From Paenibacillus silvae (lineage in GTDB: Bacteria > Bacillota > Bacilli > Paenibacillales > Paenibacillaceae): a stretch of 64,000 nt of DNA. Both the position numbers and the translations under genes were made by a program. How positions within the stretch are numbered: the first letter of the stretch is position 1; every line of letters begins with the position of its first letter. This document shows positions 17,588 to 25,954 of this stretch, piece by piece. The notes under the pieces are model-generated. The model saw only the letters and a program-made list of their open reading frames with translations, was not told the DNA's origin and did not search any database. The stretch covers positions 310,001 to 374,000 of the forward strand of contig NZ_BMFU01000001.1 of the NCBI RefSeq assembly GCF_014639235.1, written 5' to 3'.

Positions 17588-17617
17588 TTGACATGCTCAT
17601 GTCAGCCATGATACATT
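17588..17617 (+). promoter_or_regulatory. Candidate SigA promoter of serA
   Basis: TTGACA (17588-17593) and TACATT (17612-17617) are separated by 18 bp, just upstream of the T-box leader. The -35 is perfect and the -10 matches four of six positions. Confidence 0.6.
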
Positions 17618-17623
17618 ATGAAA

Positions 17624-17930
17624 AAATTAGTCACGTTAAACACAGTGATAAAAAAATTATGTTAAACACGATGATGGAAAAAAGACGTTGCAGTGTCTTT
17701 CAGAGAGCCGATGGTTGGTGCAAATCGGTGGCAGGCAAATGTTCTTGAGCGCTCCTGAGTTATTGCATTGAAACTGGAGTAGGTGCAATCGGTTTAGACC
17801 CGTTATCCTCTTCGGTCTTTCATTAGACCGCTAAGACTGTCGTTGCGAAACGGCAGTGAATTAGGGTGGTACCACGACAACTCTCGTCCCTTATTGCGCA
17901 AGCAGTATGTGGGTTGAGAGTTTTTTTGAT
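17624..17930 (+). promoter_or_regulatory. T-box leader controlling serA
   Basis: The T-box sequence AGGGTGGTACCACG is at 17863-17876, followed by CTCTCGTCCC. Stem I elements AGAGAGCCGATGGTTGGTGC start at 17703, and the specifier loop reads TTG-AGC-G before CTCCTGAG, giving AGC (17748-17750), a serine codon. Uncharged tRNA-Ser should pair there and stabilise the antiterminator, allowing serA expression when serine is short. A terminator (17879-17928) overlaps the antiterminator, as the mechanism requires. Confidence 0.93.
17879..17928 (+). terminator. T-box regulated terminator
   Basis: AACTCTC...CCC pairs with GGG..GAGAGTT, followed by TTTTTTT. The 5' strand overlaps the CTCTCGTCCC part of the T-box antiterminator, so the two structures exclude each other. 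Confidence 0.85.
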
Positions 17931-18097
17931 TGTTTTTGATAAAAAGAGTCCTGTGGAATCACCCTGTTTGTTTACCCTGCCCCTCTGCCACAGTACCGCG
18001 TTGTTGGAGGGAAGAATCATTTGGTTTTAAGGACGTTCTCCTGACGGAGATCAATCCTTGACGAATATAGATATACAAATCCAAGGAGGAAGAAACC

Positions 18098-19693
18098 ATG
18101 TACAAAGTGTTAGTGTCGGACCCAATCAGTGATCTGGGAATTCAGCAGCTGGTGGATGCAAGTGATGTAGTTGTCGAGAAGAAAACCGGACTTAGTGAAG
18201 ATGAGCTTGTTGCCATTATTGGTGATTATGACGCACTCCTCGTTCGCAGCCAAACACGTGTTACTGAACGTATAATGACGGCTGGTACCAATCTGAAAGT
18301 CATCGGACGCGCAGGTGTTGGCGTTGATAATATTGAGCTTGAACCTGCTACACAACGCGGAATTATCGTTATTAATGCACCTGACGGAAACACCATTACC
18401 ACTTGTGAGCATACCTTTGCAATGATGATGGCACTCGCCCGTCACATTCCGCAAGCCTACGCCAAGACCATTCAAGGTACATGGGATCGGAAAACCTTCC
18501 TCGGCGTGGAATTGAGAAATAAAACTCTGGGTGTACTTGGTATGGGACGGATCGGAAGCGAAGTTGCCAAACGTGCTAAAGCTTTCGGAATGGATATTCT
18601 CGCATACGACCCGTTCCTTACAGAAGAGCGTGCAGAAAAACTGCAAGTGAAGCTGGCAAGCGTGGATGATATCATTCGCAATGCAGACTTTATGACGGTT
18701 CATACACCGCTGACTCCAGAAACTCGCCATATGATTTCCCGTCCACAGTTCGAAGTGATGAAAAAAGGCATGAGAATCATCAACTGTGCCCGCGGCGGTG
18801 TTATTGACGAGATGGCCCTTGTAGAAGCTATTGATCAAGGTATTGTAGCGGGTGCGGCATTTGACGTATTTGAGAGCGAGCCGCCTGCGGCAGATCATCC
18901 GTTCCTGAATCACCCAAGCATCATTGTTACACCTCACTTGGGCGCATCGACGGTAGAGGCTCAGGAAAATGTAGCCATTGACGTCTCAGAGCAGGTGCTT
19001 CACATACTTCGTAATGAACCATTCAAAAATGCTGTAAATATGCCGCCTGTTGCACCAGCGGTTATGAACAAGCTGCAGCCTTATTTCAAACTGGGTGAAA
19101 CGCTGGGCAGCTTTGCCGCTCAAATCACACAGAACGCTGTGCAAGAGATTCGCATTGATTATGCGGGTGAGCTGTCCGAGGTAGATACATCACCACTGAC
19201 ACGTTATATTGTGAAGGGTGTTCTGGCCAGACATTTGGGTGGAGAAGCCAACATCGTCAACTCCATGCACCTTGCCAAAATTCGTGATTTGAATATTGTG
19301 GTCAGCCAAACCTCGGCTACAAAAGGATTCACAAACCTGATTACTGTTACTCTGGTGACCAATCAGGATGCAGAAGAACGCCGTGTTGCAGGTACGCTTC
19401 TTGCGGGATATGGTGAGCGGATTGTTCGTCTGGACAAATTCCCGGTAGATATCGCACCGGAAAGCCACCAGATTCTGATCTCTCATAACGATAAACCGGG
19501 AATCATCGGACGTGTAGGTACATTGCTTGGTCAAAATGATGTAAACATCGCCTCCATGCAGGTAGGCCGTAAAATTATTGGCGGTGCTGCGATCATGATT
19601 CTGACCGTAGATAAAGAAGTGCCAAAAGATGTGCTGGTTCAGCTCACAGCTTTGCCTGAATTGAACACAGCCGTTGAGATTGTACTGGGCTAA
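18098..19693 (+). CDS. serA: D-3-phosphoglycerate dehydrogenase
   Basis: SerA catalyses the first step of serine synthesis, oxidising 3-phosphoglycerate. The 531-residue protein has the substrate domain (LLVRSQTRVT), the NAD-binding LGMGRIGSEVAKRAKAFGM near residue 148, catalytic NCARGGVIDE and PHLGAST motifs, an intervening (ASB) domain, and a C-terminal ACT domain from about residue 457 (HNDKPGIIGRVGTLL) that senses serine in long-form enzymes. AAGGAGGAAG precedes the ATG. Expression is under a serine-type T-box. Confidence 0.97.
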   Translation: MYKVLVSDPISDLGIQQLVDASDVVVEKKTGLSEDELVAIIGDYDALLVRSQTRVTERIMTAGTNLKVIGRAGVGVDNIELEPATQRGIIVINAPDGNTITTCEHTFAMMMALARHIPQAYAKTIQGTWDRKTFLGVELRNKTLGVLGMGRIGSEVAKRAKAFGMDILAYDPFLTEERAEKLQVKLASVDDIIRNADFMTVHTPLTPETRHMISRPQFEVMKKGMRIINCARGGVIDEMALVEAIDQGIVAGAAFDVFESEPPAADHPFLNHPSIIVTPHLGASTVEAQENVAIDVSEQVLHILRNEPFKNAVNMPPVAPAVMNKLQPYFKLGETLGSFAAQITQNAVQEIRIDYAGELSEVDTSPLTRYIVKGVLARHLGGEANIVNSMHLAKIRDLNIVVSQTSATKGFTNLITVTLVTNQDAEERRVAGTLLAGYGERIVRLDKFPVDIAPESHQILISHNDKPGIIGRVGTLLGQNDVNIASMQVGRKIIGGAAIMILTVDKEVPKDVLVQLTALPELNTAVEIVLG

Positions 19694-19714
19694 TATCGCT
19701 GCTTATACTATACA

Positions 19715-19752
19715 AAAGAGACGGGAACGATTGATGTTCCCGTCTCTTTTGG
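19715..19752 (+). terminator. Terminator of serA
   Basis: A perfect stem AAGAGACGGGAAC/GTTCCCGTCTCTT with a GATTGAT loop ends in TTTT. An A tract on the other side makes it potentially bidirectional, serving the collagen gene as well. Confidence 0.88.
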
Positions 19753-19790
19753 TACGTGAAAATTTACTTTTTTTTATTAACTTGTGCGTT

Positions 19791-22700
19791 TTAACTTAAT
19801 TGAATAATGGTTAATGTTGCACCCGGTGGTGCCAGAACAGCTGTAGCTACAAGGCCGAAAAGCTGCAGCTGGATCGTTGAGCCGGCCGTAACTGTGACGA
19901 TAAAGTCTGATTGTAGCTGACTCAACGAAAGCGCAGGTGAGACGACACTCGCTGCAACTGATGCACCGTTAAGCAATACCCGAGATTGTATTAAGGCTGC
20001 AGCTGTTAAGTTAATTTTATAAGTGATGTAATATCGTCCAGTATTAGCTAAGGTGAACGTATCGTTAGATCCATTAACTGTAATACCTGTGCCGATGTTT
20101 TGATTGTTAGGCAGCGGGATCAACGTACCACCCAAAACAACAAGGATCGTACCGCTCGTATTTTCTGCAAAAGAGGAGGTTGCTGTGACAGATGTTCCTG
20201 TTGCCCCTGTAGCACCTGTATCTCCTGTTGAGCCTGTGGCTCCGGTGATACTCGTTCCTGTCGCCCCGGTGACTCCTGTTGCTCCTGTTACACCCGTTGT
20301 TCCAGTCGAACCCGTAATTCCATTTGCGCCTGTTGCTCCAGTAGCTCCGGTCGTGCCTGTGGCCCCGGTGATACTTGCACCGGTCGCTCCAGTGACTCCG
20401 GTTCCTCCGGTTGCACCCGTAACTCCATCTGCGCCTGTTGCTCCTGTAGCACCTGTCGAACCTGTGGCCCCGGTAATACTTGCACCGGTCGCCCCAGTGA
20501 CTCCAGTTCCTCCGGTCGCGCCCGTAACTCCATCTGCTCCTGTGGCTCCTGTAGAACCTGTCGAACCTGTGGCCCCGGTAATACTTGCACCGGTCGCTCC
20601 GGTGACTCCGGTTCCTCCGGTCGCACCCGTAACTCCATCTACACCTGTTGCTCCTGTAGCACCTGTCGAACCTGTGGCCCCAGTTGTACCTGCTGCTCCC
20701 GTCACACCCGTCGCTCCTGCGGCAGCCAACAGCGTGTAATCCGCTGATGTACCCGGCGTTCCTGTTGGGGATGCCACATTCGCGATATACGTGCTTCCGT
20801 CAAACGTAACCACCTGACCCGCGGGATATGTCGGGGCCACTGCCGGGTCAAATGCTACGATGCCTGTTAAACCAACCCCGGTCGCTCCAGTCAGACCTGT
20901 CGAGCCAGTGGCTCCAGTTCCTCCGGTTGCACCCGTAATTCCATCTGCTCCTGTTGCCCCGGTCGAGCCTACAACTCCTGTTGCACCTGTAGTTCCCGTG
21001 ACTCCAGTAGCACCGATTCCTCCGGTCTCCCCAGTTGTGCCTGCTGCTCCCGTCACACCCGTCGCTCCTGCGGCAGCCAACAGCGTGTAATCCGCTGATG
21101 TACCCGGCGTTCCTGTTGGGGATGCCACATTTGCGATATACGTGCTGCCGTCAAACGTAACAATCTGACCCGCCGGATATGTTGGAGCCACTGCCGGATC
21201 AAACGCTACGATCCCCGTTAAACCAACCCCGGTCGCTCCAGTCAGACCTGTCGAGCCAGTGGCTCCGGTTCCTCCCGTTGCACCCGTAATTCCATCTGCT
21301 CCTGTGGCTCCTGTTGCCCCGGTCGAGCCTGCAACTCCCGTTGCACCCGTCGCTCCTGCGGCTGCCAGCAGCGTGTAATCCGCTGATGTACCCGGCGTTC
21401 CTGTTGGGGATGCCACATTCGCGATATACGTGCTTCCGTCAAACGTAACCACCTGACCCGCGGGATATGTCGGGGCCACTGCCGGGTCAAACGCTACGAT
21501 CCCCGTTAAACCAACCCCGGTCGCTCCAGTCAGACCTGTTGCCCCAGTGGCTCCGGTTCCTCCGGTTGCACCCGTAATTCCATCTGCTCCTGTGGCTCCT
21601 GTTGCCCCGGTCGAGCCTGCAACTCCCGTTGCACCTGTAGTTCCCGTGACTCCAGTAGCACCGGTTCCTCCGGTCTCCCCAGTTGTGCCTGCTGCTCCCG
21701 TCACACCCGTCGCTCCTGCGGCTGCCAGCAGCGTGTAGTCCGCTGACGTGCCCGGCGTTCCTGTTGGGGATGCCACATTTGCGATATACGTGCTGCCATC
21801 AAACGTAACCACCTGACCCGCTGGATATGTCGGGGCCACTGCTGGATCAAATGCTACGATGCCTGTTAAACCGATACCTGTCATCCCGGTTGGTCCCGGT
21901 GCACCTGTTGATCCTGTCGCCCCTGCCGCAGCAAGTAATGTATAATCCGGTGATGTGCCTGGCGTTCCTGTTGGTGACGTTACGTTAGTAATATACGTAC
22001 TTCCATTGTACGTTACTACCTGACCTGCCGGATATGTTGGTGCTACAGCCGGATCGAACGTTACTGAGCCGTCGAGACCAGCCCCAGTGGCCCCCGTCGC
22101 ACCCGTTGTACCTGCGCCAGCAAGCAACGTATAGTCTGCTGATGTGCCTGGCGTTCCGGTTGGTGAAGCGACACTCGTAATATATGTGCTTCCGTTATAT
22201 GTCACGATCTGCCCTGCCGGATACGTTGGTGCTTGGGCCGGATCAAAGGTAACTATACCTGTTAAACCAACTCCCGTTGCCCCTGTTGGTCCTGTTGGAC
22301 CAGCCCCTGCAATTAACGTATAATCAGACGAACTTCCAGGCGTTCCTGTTGGAGATGCCACATTTGTAATATACGTACTTCCATTGTAAGTTACCACTTG
22401 AGCCGCTGAATACGTTGGCGCTTGCGCAGGGTCGAATACCATTGAGCCGCCGAGTCCGGCCCCGGTAGCACCCGTTACTCCTGCTGATGCAATTAATGTG
22501 TAGTCTGACGATGTACCTGGTGTACCCGTCGGACCTGCTACACTGGTAATATATGTGCTGCCATTGTAGGTAACGACCTGCCCCAATGGATATCCTGATG
22601 CAAGCGCAGGGTCAAATGCCACAGCTCCAGAAAGGCCGATTCCTGTTGCACCAGTTGCTCCTGTTGTTCCCGGAGGGTCTGCACCAAGTAACAGGGTGTA

Positions 22701-23459
22701 ATCAGGTGAACTCCCCGGTACACCTGTTGGTCCATTCACATTAGCTACATACAAGCTGCCATTATAGCTGACAACCTGACCTTGCGCGTAAGTTGACCCT
22801 GCGGAAGGGTTAAAAGTTGTAATATTGTTTAAACCTACGCCCGGAGCACCCGCTGGTCCTTGTATGCCTTGGGGTCCAGCAGGGCCGGCAGGGCCAACTG
22901 GCCCCACTGCACCTGCCGGCCCTCTCGCTCCGGGAACACCTGGAACGCCTGGAACCCCTGGTACACCCGGAGGTCCTGGCGGCCCCGTTACACCCCCGCC
23001 AAGAGTCGTTGTTGCTCTGCTTAACGAGATGGATATGGAACGGATTAACCCGACCAGTCTATCTTTGTCTGCCGGCGGAATCTCCAGCAGCAAGGTGACG
23101 CTCAGCAGGTCATCCAGCAGATTTTGCAAGTTACCTGCCAGATTGATCAAAGCAACCGGAACAACCTCTGAAGAGGCAATGGTTAGCTCTAGTACAGCTT
23201 GAAGCTCTGCTTTTACACCCGCTCGGAACTCAGATTGGTTCACAAATGTAAGTAATTGACGCAGCCCATTCTGTAATGCAAATATATTAGCCGCGGTAGG
23301 CTGACTAATCGCAGCTGGAATCGTCACGGCAAGAGAGCGCAGAATAGATTCATATTGCTCCAGTTCACTCGCGGTTATCGGAATAAACGGTGATCCCGCT
23401 CGAAATGATCTGCCTTCCAAAAATGCTTTGATGTTTACTCTTTTTCGTCCATCGGACAT
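19791..23459 (-). CDS. Large collagen-like surface protein with nine CBM-like modules
   Basis: The 1222-residue protein has four parts. Residues 1-155 are a helical preface (ALINLAGNLQNLLDDLL, LIRSISISLSRATT) like the leader region of other spore-associated collagen-like proteins. A Gly-Pro-rich collagen block follows, to about residue 205. Nine modules of about 50 residues come next (FDPAxAPTYPAGQVVTYNGS, then TYIxNVxSPTGTPGTSxDY), resembling chitin/cellulose-binding CBM5/12-like folds, each joined by Gly-X-Thr (GATGATG) triplets. A long GXT tract then leads to a C-terminal jelly-roll of about 130 residues (SFAENTSGTILVVLGG to the end), similar to BclA/BclB C-terminal domains. No signal peptide is seen, as expected for a mother-cell-made exosporium or spore-surface fibre; that location is inferred. 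AGGAGGATTGAATCAAAC precedes the ATG. Confidence 0.85.
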   Translation of the reverse strand: MSDGRKRVNIKAFLEGRSFRAGSPFIPITASELEQYESILRSLAVTIPAAISQPTAANIFALQNGLRQLLTFVNQSEFRAGVKAELQAVLELTIASSEVVPVALINLAGNLQNLLDDLLSVTLLLEIPPADKDRLVGLIRSISISLSRATTTLGGGVTGPPGPPGVPGVPGVPGVPGARGPAGAVGPVGPAGPAGPQGIQGPAGAPGVGLNNITTFNPSAGSTYAQGQVVSYNGSLYVANVNGPTGVPGSSPDYTLLLGADPPGTTGATGATGIGLSGAVAFDPALASGYPLGQVVTYNGSTYITSVAGPTGTPGTSSDYTLIASAGVTGATGAGLGGSMVFDPAQAPTYSAAQVVTYNGSTYITNVASPTGTPGSSSDYTLIAGAGPTGPTGATGVGLTGIVTFDPAQAPTYPAGQIVTYNGSTYITSVASPTGTPGTSADYTLLAGAGTTGATGATGAGLDGSVTFDPAVAPTYPAGQVVTYNGSTYITNVTSPTGTPGTSPDYTLLAAAGATGSTGAPGPTGMTGIGLTGIVAFDPAVAPTYPAGQVVTFDGSTYIANVASPTGTPGTSADYTLLAAAGATGVTGAAGTTGETGGTGATGVTGTTGATGVAGSTGATGATGADGITGATGGTGATGATGLTGATGVGLTGIVAFDPAVAPTYPAGQVVTFDGSTYIANVASPTGTPGTSADYTLLAAAGATGATGVAGSTGATGATGADGITGATGGTGATGSTGLTGATGVGLTGIVAFDPAVAPTYPAGQIVTFDGSTYIANVASPTGTPGTSADYTLLAAAGATGVTGAAGTTGETGGIGATGVTGTTGATGVVGSTGATGADGITGATGGTGATGSTGLTGATGVGLTGIVAFDPAVAPTYPAGQVVTFDGSTYIANVASPTGTPGTSADYTLLAAAGATGVTGAAGTTGATGSTGATGATGVDGVTGATGGTGVTGATGASITGATGSTGSTGATGADGVTGATGGTGVTGATGASITGATGSTGATGATGADGVTGATGGTGVTGATGASITGATGTTGATGATGANGITGSTGTTGVTGATGVTGATGTSITGATGSTGDTGATGATGTSVTATSSFAENTSGTILVVLGGTLIPLPNNQNIGTGITVNGSNDTFTLANTGRYYITYKINLTAAALIQSRVLLNGASVAASVVSPALSLSQLQSDFIVTVTAGSTIQLQLFGLVATAVLAPPGATLTIIQLS
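20200..22800 (-). repeat. Intragenic collagen and module repeats
   Basis: Four modules (around 20720-20870, 21080-21220, 21360-21510 and 21720-21870) are nearly identical at the DNA level, with long shared blocks. Toward the C-terminal end an approximately 108-bp Gly-X-Thr unit containing ADGVTGATGGTGVTGATGAS is repeated three to four times (20370-20640). Length variation by recombination or slippage is expected. Confidence 0.85.
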
Positions 23460-23603
23460 GTTTGATTCAATCCTCCTTTAGCATGTTGTTTTTCAAGCTT
23501 ATGAAGGAGATGTACAAAAATTATCTTGGACATTTTTTTCACAGCAAAAAAATAATGTTATCTTTGTTCCACGATGAACAAGATTAAACGGAAGACTTCA
23601 ACA

Positions 23604-23630
23604 AAAAACACCCTCCATCAGAGGGTGTTT
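23604..23630 (-). terminator. Terminator of the res operon
   Basis: Stem AAACACCCTC/GAGGGTGTTT with a TGATG loop, then TTTT on the minus strand, directly after the resE stop at 23646. Confidence 0.88.
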
Positions 23631-23645
23631 CGGCATATTTTTTTA

Positions 23646-25127
23646 TTATTTCGAAGAATCCAGAGGAAATTGTAAAATAAACTCTGTACCTTCACCAAGC
23701 ACACTATTAACTTGAATCGTACCTTGATGAGCGTCTACAATATTTTTTACGATAGCAAGACCCAGACCGGTTCCTACGCTTTCTCCCCGGACGCGAGCTT
23801 TGTCTGCCTTGTAAAAACGCTCAAATATAAATGGTACGTCTGATGAGGGAATACCTACACCCTGATCCTTTACACACACTCTGGCGAAAGGAGCACGCAT
23901 ATGTGTGACCAGTTCAGCAGAAATCACTACACTTTTTCCCTCAGGCGTGTGTCTGAACGCATTATCCAGCAAATTCGTAAACACCTGCTCAAGTCGATCC
24001 TCATCGGCCTGCTGAAGAGAAATCTCCTGCTTGCATTCATACTGAAGCTGAATTCCCTGCTCCTTCGAGCGTACCATAAACTTTCGATAAATGCGTTCGA
24101 GCAATTCGCCAAGTTCAACTTCCCTCATGTTCATATCGGTATGTCCTGCATCCATTCGTGCAAGATCTAACAAATCTTTCACCAGCCTGCCCATTCGCAA
24201 CGATTCATCATGAATGACCTGAATCAGTTCTTCACTCTCTTCCGGCGATGTTGCCATTCCGTCCAAGAGCGCTTCGCTGTATCCCTGCATCATGGACAAG
24301 GGTGTGCGAATCTCATGAGATACGTTGGCCACGAAATCACGGCGCATTTTTTCCATTTTCACTTCTTCCGTAACATCACGCAAGACGGCAACCGCTCCGC
24401 GAACAACACTATCCGCATACAGAGGAGCCATCTGAACAGACCAGACCCCTTGCTGCACATGCACGTTGGAATTCTGATCCCCTCCCTGCTCCATCACCAA
24501 TCTGAATAACGGAACAAGCGGCTCCGGTACATCCCGCGACGGCTTGACAGCAGAATGACCATCCAGACCTTCATGCTCCTGAGCCCAGTCAAGGGCACAC
24601 CATGCCTGCATGATTTTCTCTCCAGGCGGATTCGTCAGAATCACCTTGCCCTCACCATCAAACGTAATCACGGCATCGGTCATACTCCGAAGCACACTTG
24701 CCAAATGTTCCTTCTCATGATTCAAATTCCGGATGGTATCCTCCAGTTGTATAGCCATGTGATTAAACGTGTTCGCCAATTCACCAATTTCGTCATTCGT
24801 TCGAAGTGAGAGTCTGGTGCCATAATTGCCTTTACGGATTGCATTGGCAGCCTGAATCAACTGCTGCATAGGCTGCGTAATTTTGGTGAACAGAAACAAT
24901 GCAAAAAAGGTCGTTAAACTAAAACCGACGATACATATATACGTAAACAACCTCTTGATGTCTCTTGACTCCGTCTCGGCAAAGTTGGTATCGATATAGG
25001 GCAACAGAAATAAACCCAGCGCTATAAGTACACAACCCACGAGGCAAATAATTGTAATCCATAACTTCCCAACCAGTGATCTCCAGAAAGCAAAACTATT
25101 TCGGTACTTCCAGTTTATAACCGACAC
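23646..25127 (-). CDS. resE: Sensor histidine kinase ResE
   Basis: ResE autophosphorylates in response to oxygen limitation or redox state and phosphorylates ResD. The 493-residue protein has two membrane helices (about residues 20-45 and 60-82), HAMP (to about 135), a PAS-like domain (about 145-260), HisKA with FVANVSHEIRTPL (His near 281), and HATPase motifs NLLDNAFRHT, KDQGVGIP and GTGLGLAI. The extracytoplasmic loop is only about 16 residues, much shorter than in B. subtilis ResE. The GTG start overlaps resD by 32 bp; the exact start is uncertain. Confidence 0.92.
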   Translation of the reverse strand: MSVINWKYRNSFAFWRSLVGKLWITIICLVGCVLIALGLFLLPYIDTNFAETESRDIKRLFTYICIVGFSLTTFFALFLFTKITQPMQQLIQAANAIRKGNYGTRLSLRTNDEIGELANTFNHMAIQLEDTIRNLNHEKEHLASVLRSMTDAVITFDGEGKVILTNPPGEKIMQAWCALDWAQEHEGLDGHSAVKPSRDVPEPLVPLFRLVMEQGGDQNSNVHVQQGVWSVQMAPLYADSVVRGAVAVLRDVTEEVKMEKMRRDFVANVSHEIRTPLSMMQGYSEALLDGMATSPEESEELIQVIHDESLRMGRLVKDLLDLARMDAGHTDMNMREVELGELLERIYRKFMVRSKEQGIQLQYECKQEISLQQADEDRLEQVFTNLLDNAFRHTPEGKSVVISAELVTHMRAPFARVCVKDQGVGIPSSDVPFIFERFYKADKARVRGESVGTGLGLAIVKNIVDAHQGTIQVNSVLGEGTEFILQFPLDSSK

Positions 25128-25812
25128 CCCACACGGTTGTAATCATCGCTGCCGATTCAGGAGACACCTTGTTCAGCTTCTCACGAAGACGCTTCACATG
25201 AGTATCCACGGTACGAAGATCACCGAAAAATTCGTAATTCCATACATCTTTAAGCAGTTCTTCTCTGGAGAAAACTTTGTCCGGTGACGTTGCCAAATAA
25301 TGCAACAATTCATACTCTTTCGGAGTTAAGCTGATCTCTTCACCGCCCGCAGTCACCCGGTGTGCATCATGCTCAATGACCAGGTGGGGAAATACAATAT
25401 TGTTGCTTGAATTGCTCTCTTTAGACAAATAAGCAGTAGCCGAAGAGCGGCGCAGAATCGCTTTTACACGATAAATAACCTCACGAGGGCTAAACGGTTT
25501 AACGACATAGTCATCCGCTCCGACCTCAAACCCTTGTACCCGGTTGATCTCTTCCCCTTTTGCAGTAAGCATCAATACAGGAGTTGATTTTACTTGACGC
25601 AGCCGAGTGCACACTTCAACACCATCCATGCCTGGAAGCATAACATCCAGCAGAATAAGGCCGTAATCACCTGCGGTTGCTTTGCGAAGTGCTGTTTCTC
25701 CATCCTCCGCTTCGTCAATCTCATAGCCTTCTTTTTCAAGATACATTTTTAAGAGTCTGCGGATTCTTTCTTCATCATCCACGACCAGTATACGATTCTC
25801 ATGTTCCGACAT
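25096..25812 (-). CDS. resD: Response regulator ResD
   Basis: ResD is an OmpR/PhoB-type regulator of aerobic and anaerobic respiration genes. The 238-residue protein has the receiver acidic pair VDDE, phospho-acceptor Asp in LLDVMLPGMDG (near residue 56), Lys in VVKPFSPRE and a winged-helix DNA-binding domain ending VWGVGYKLE. The ATG MSEHENRIL was chosen over the longer frame because GGAG lies five bases upstream. It is separated from resC by about 140 bp, so it may have its own promoter. Confidence 0.95.
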   Translation of the reverse strand: MSEHENRILVVDDEERIRRLLKMYLEKEGYEIDEAEDGETALRKATAGDYGLILLDVMLPGMDGVEVCTRLRQVKSTPVLMLTAKGEEINRVQGFEVGADDYVVKPFSPREVIYRVKAILRRSSATAYLSKESNSSNNIVFPHLVIEHDAHRVTAGGEEISLTPKEYELLHYLATSPDKVFSREELLKDVWNYEFFGDLRTVDTHVKRLREKLNKVSPESAAMITTVWGVGYKLEVPK

Positions 25813-25954
25813 GCCACTCCAGCCCCTTTGCAATAACTCCTCAATCACTTCTATTATGTTCGATCCTGCGAACAATATTTGAATACCCCCGTTTAACCTA
25901 CAGAGTACATCATGAAATTTACCGTTTGTGTGTCCCTCATGTTAATGGACTCTA

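Noticed and set aside
17700..17930. A tRNA gene in the serA leader
   Set aside because: The structured region is a T-box; no cloverleaf, anticodon stem or CCA end is formed.
17823..18020. A 65-codon minus-strand ORF across the T-box
   Set aside because: It overlaps conserved T-box and terminator structures and has no Shine-Dalgarno.
18110..18937. A 275-codon minus-strand frame opposite serA
   Set aside because: It is antisense to a clear serA gene, Cys/His-rich and without a ribosome site.
20104..21738. Proline/valine repeat proteins (VAPVAPV) on the plus strand
   Set aside because: These are the complement of Gly-X-Thr collagen repeats and not a separate gene.
20200..22800. A CRISPR-like array of regular repeats
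   Set aside because: Repeats are in-frame collagen and module units, of differing size, without unique spacers and with no cas genes.
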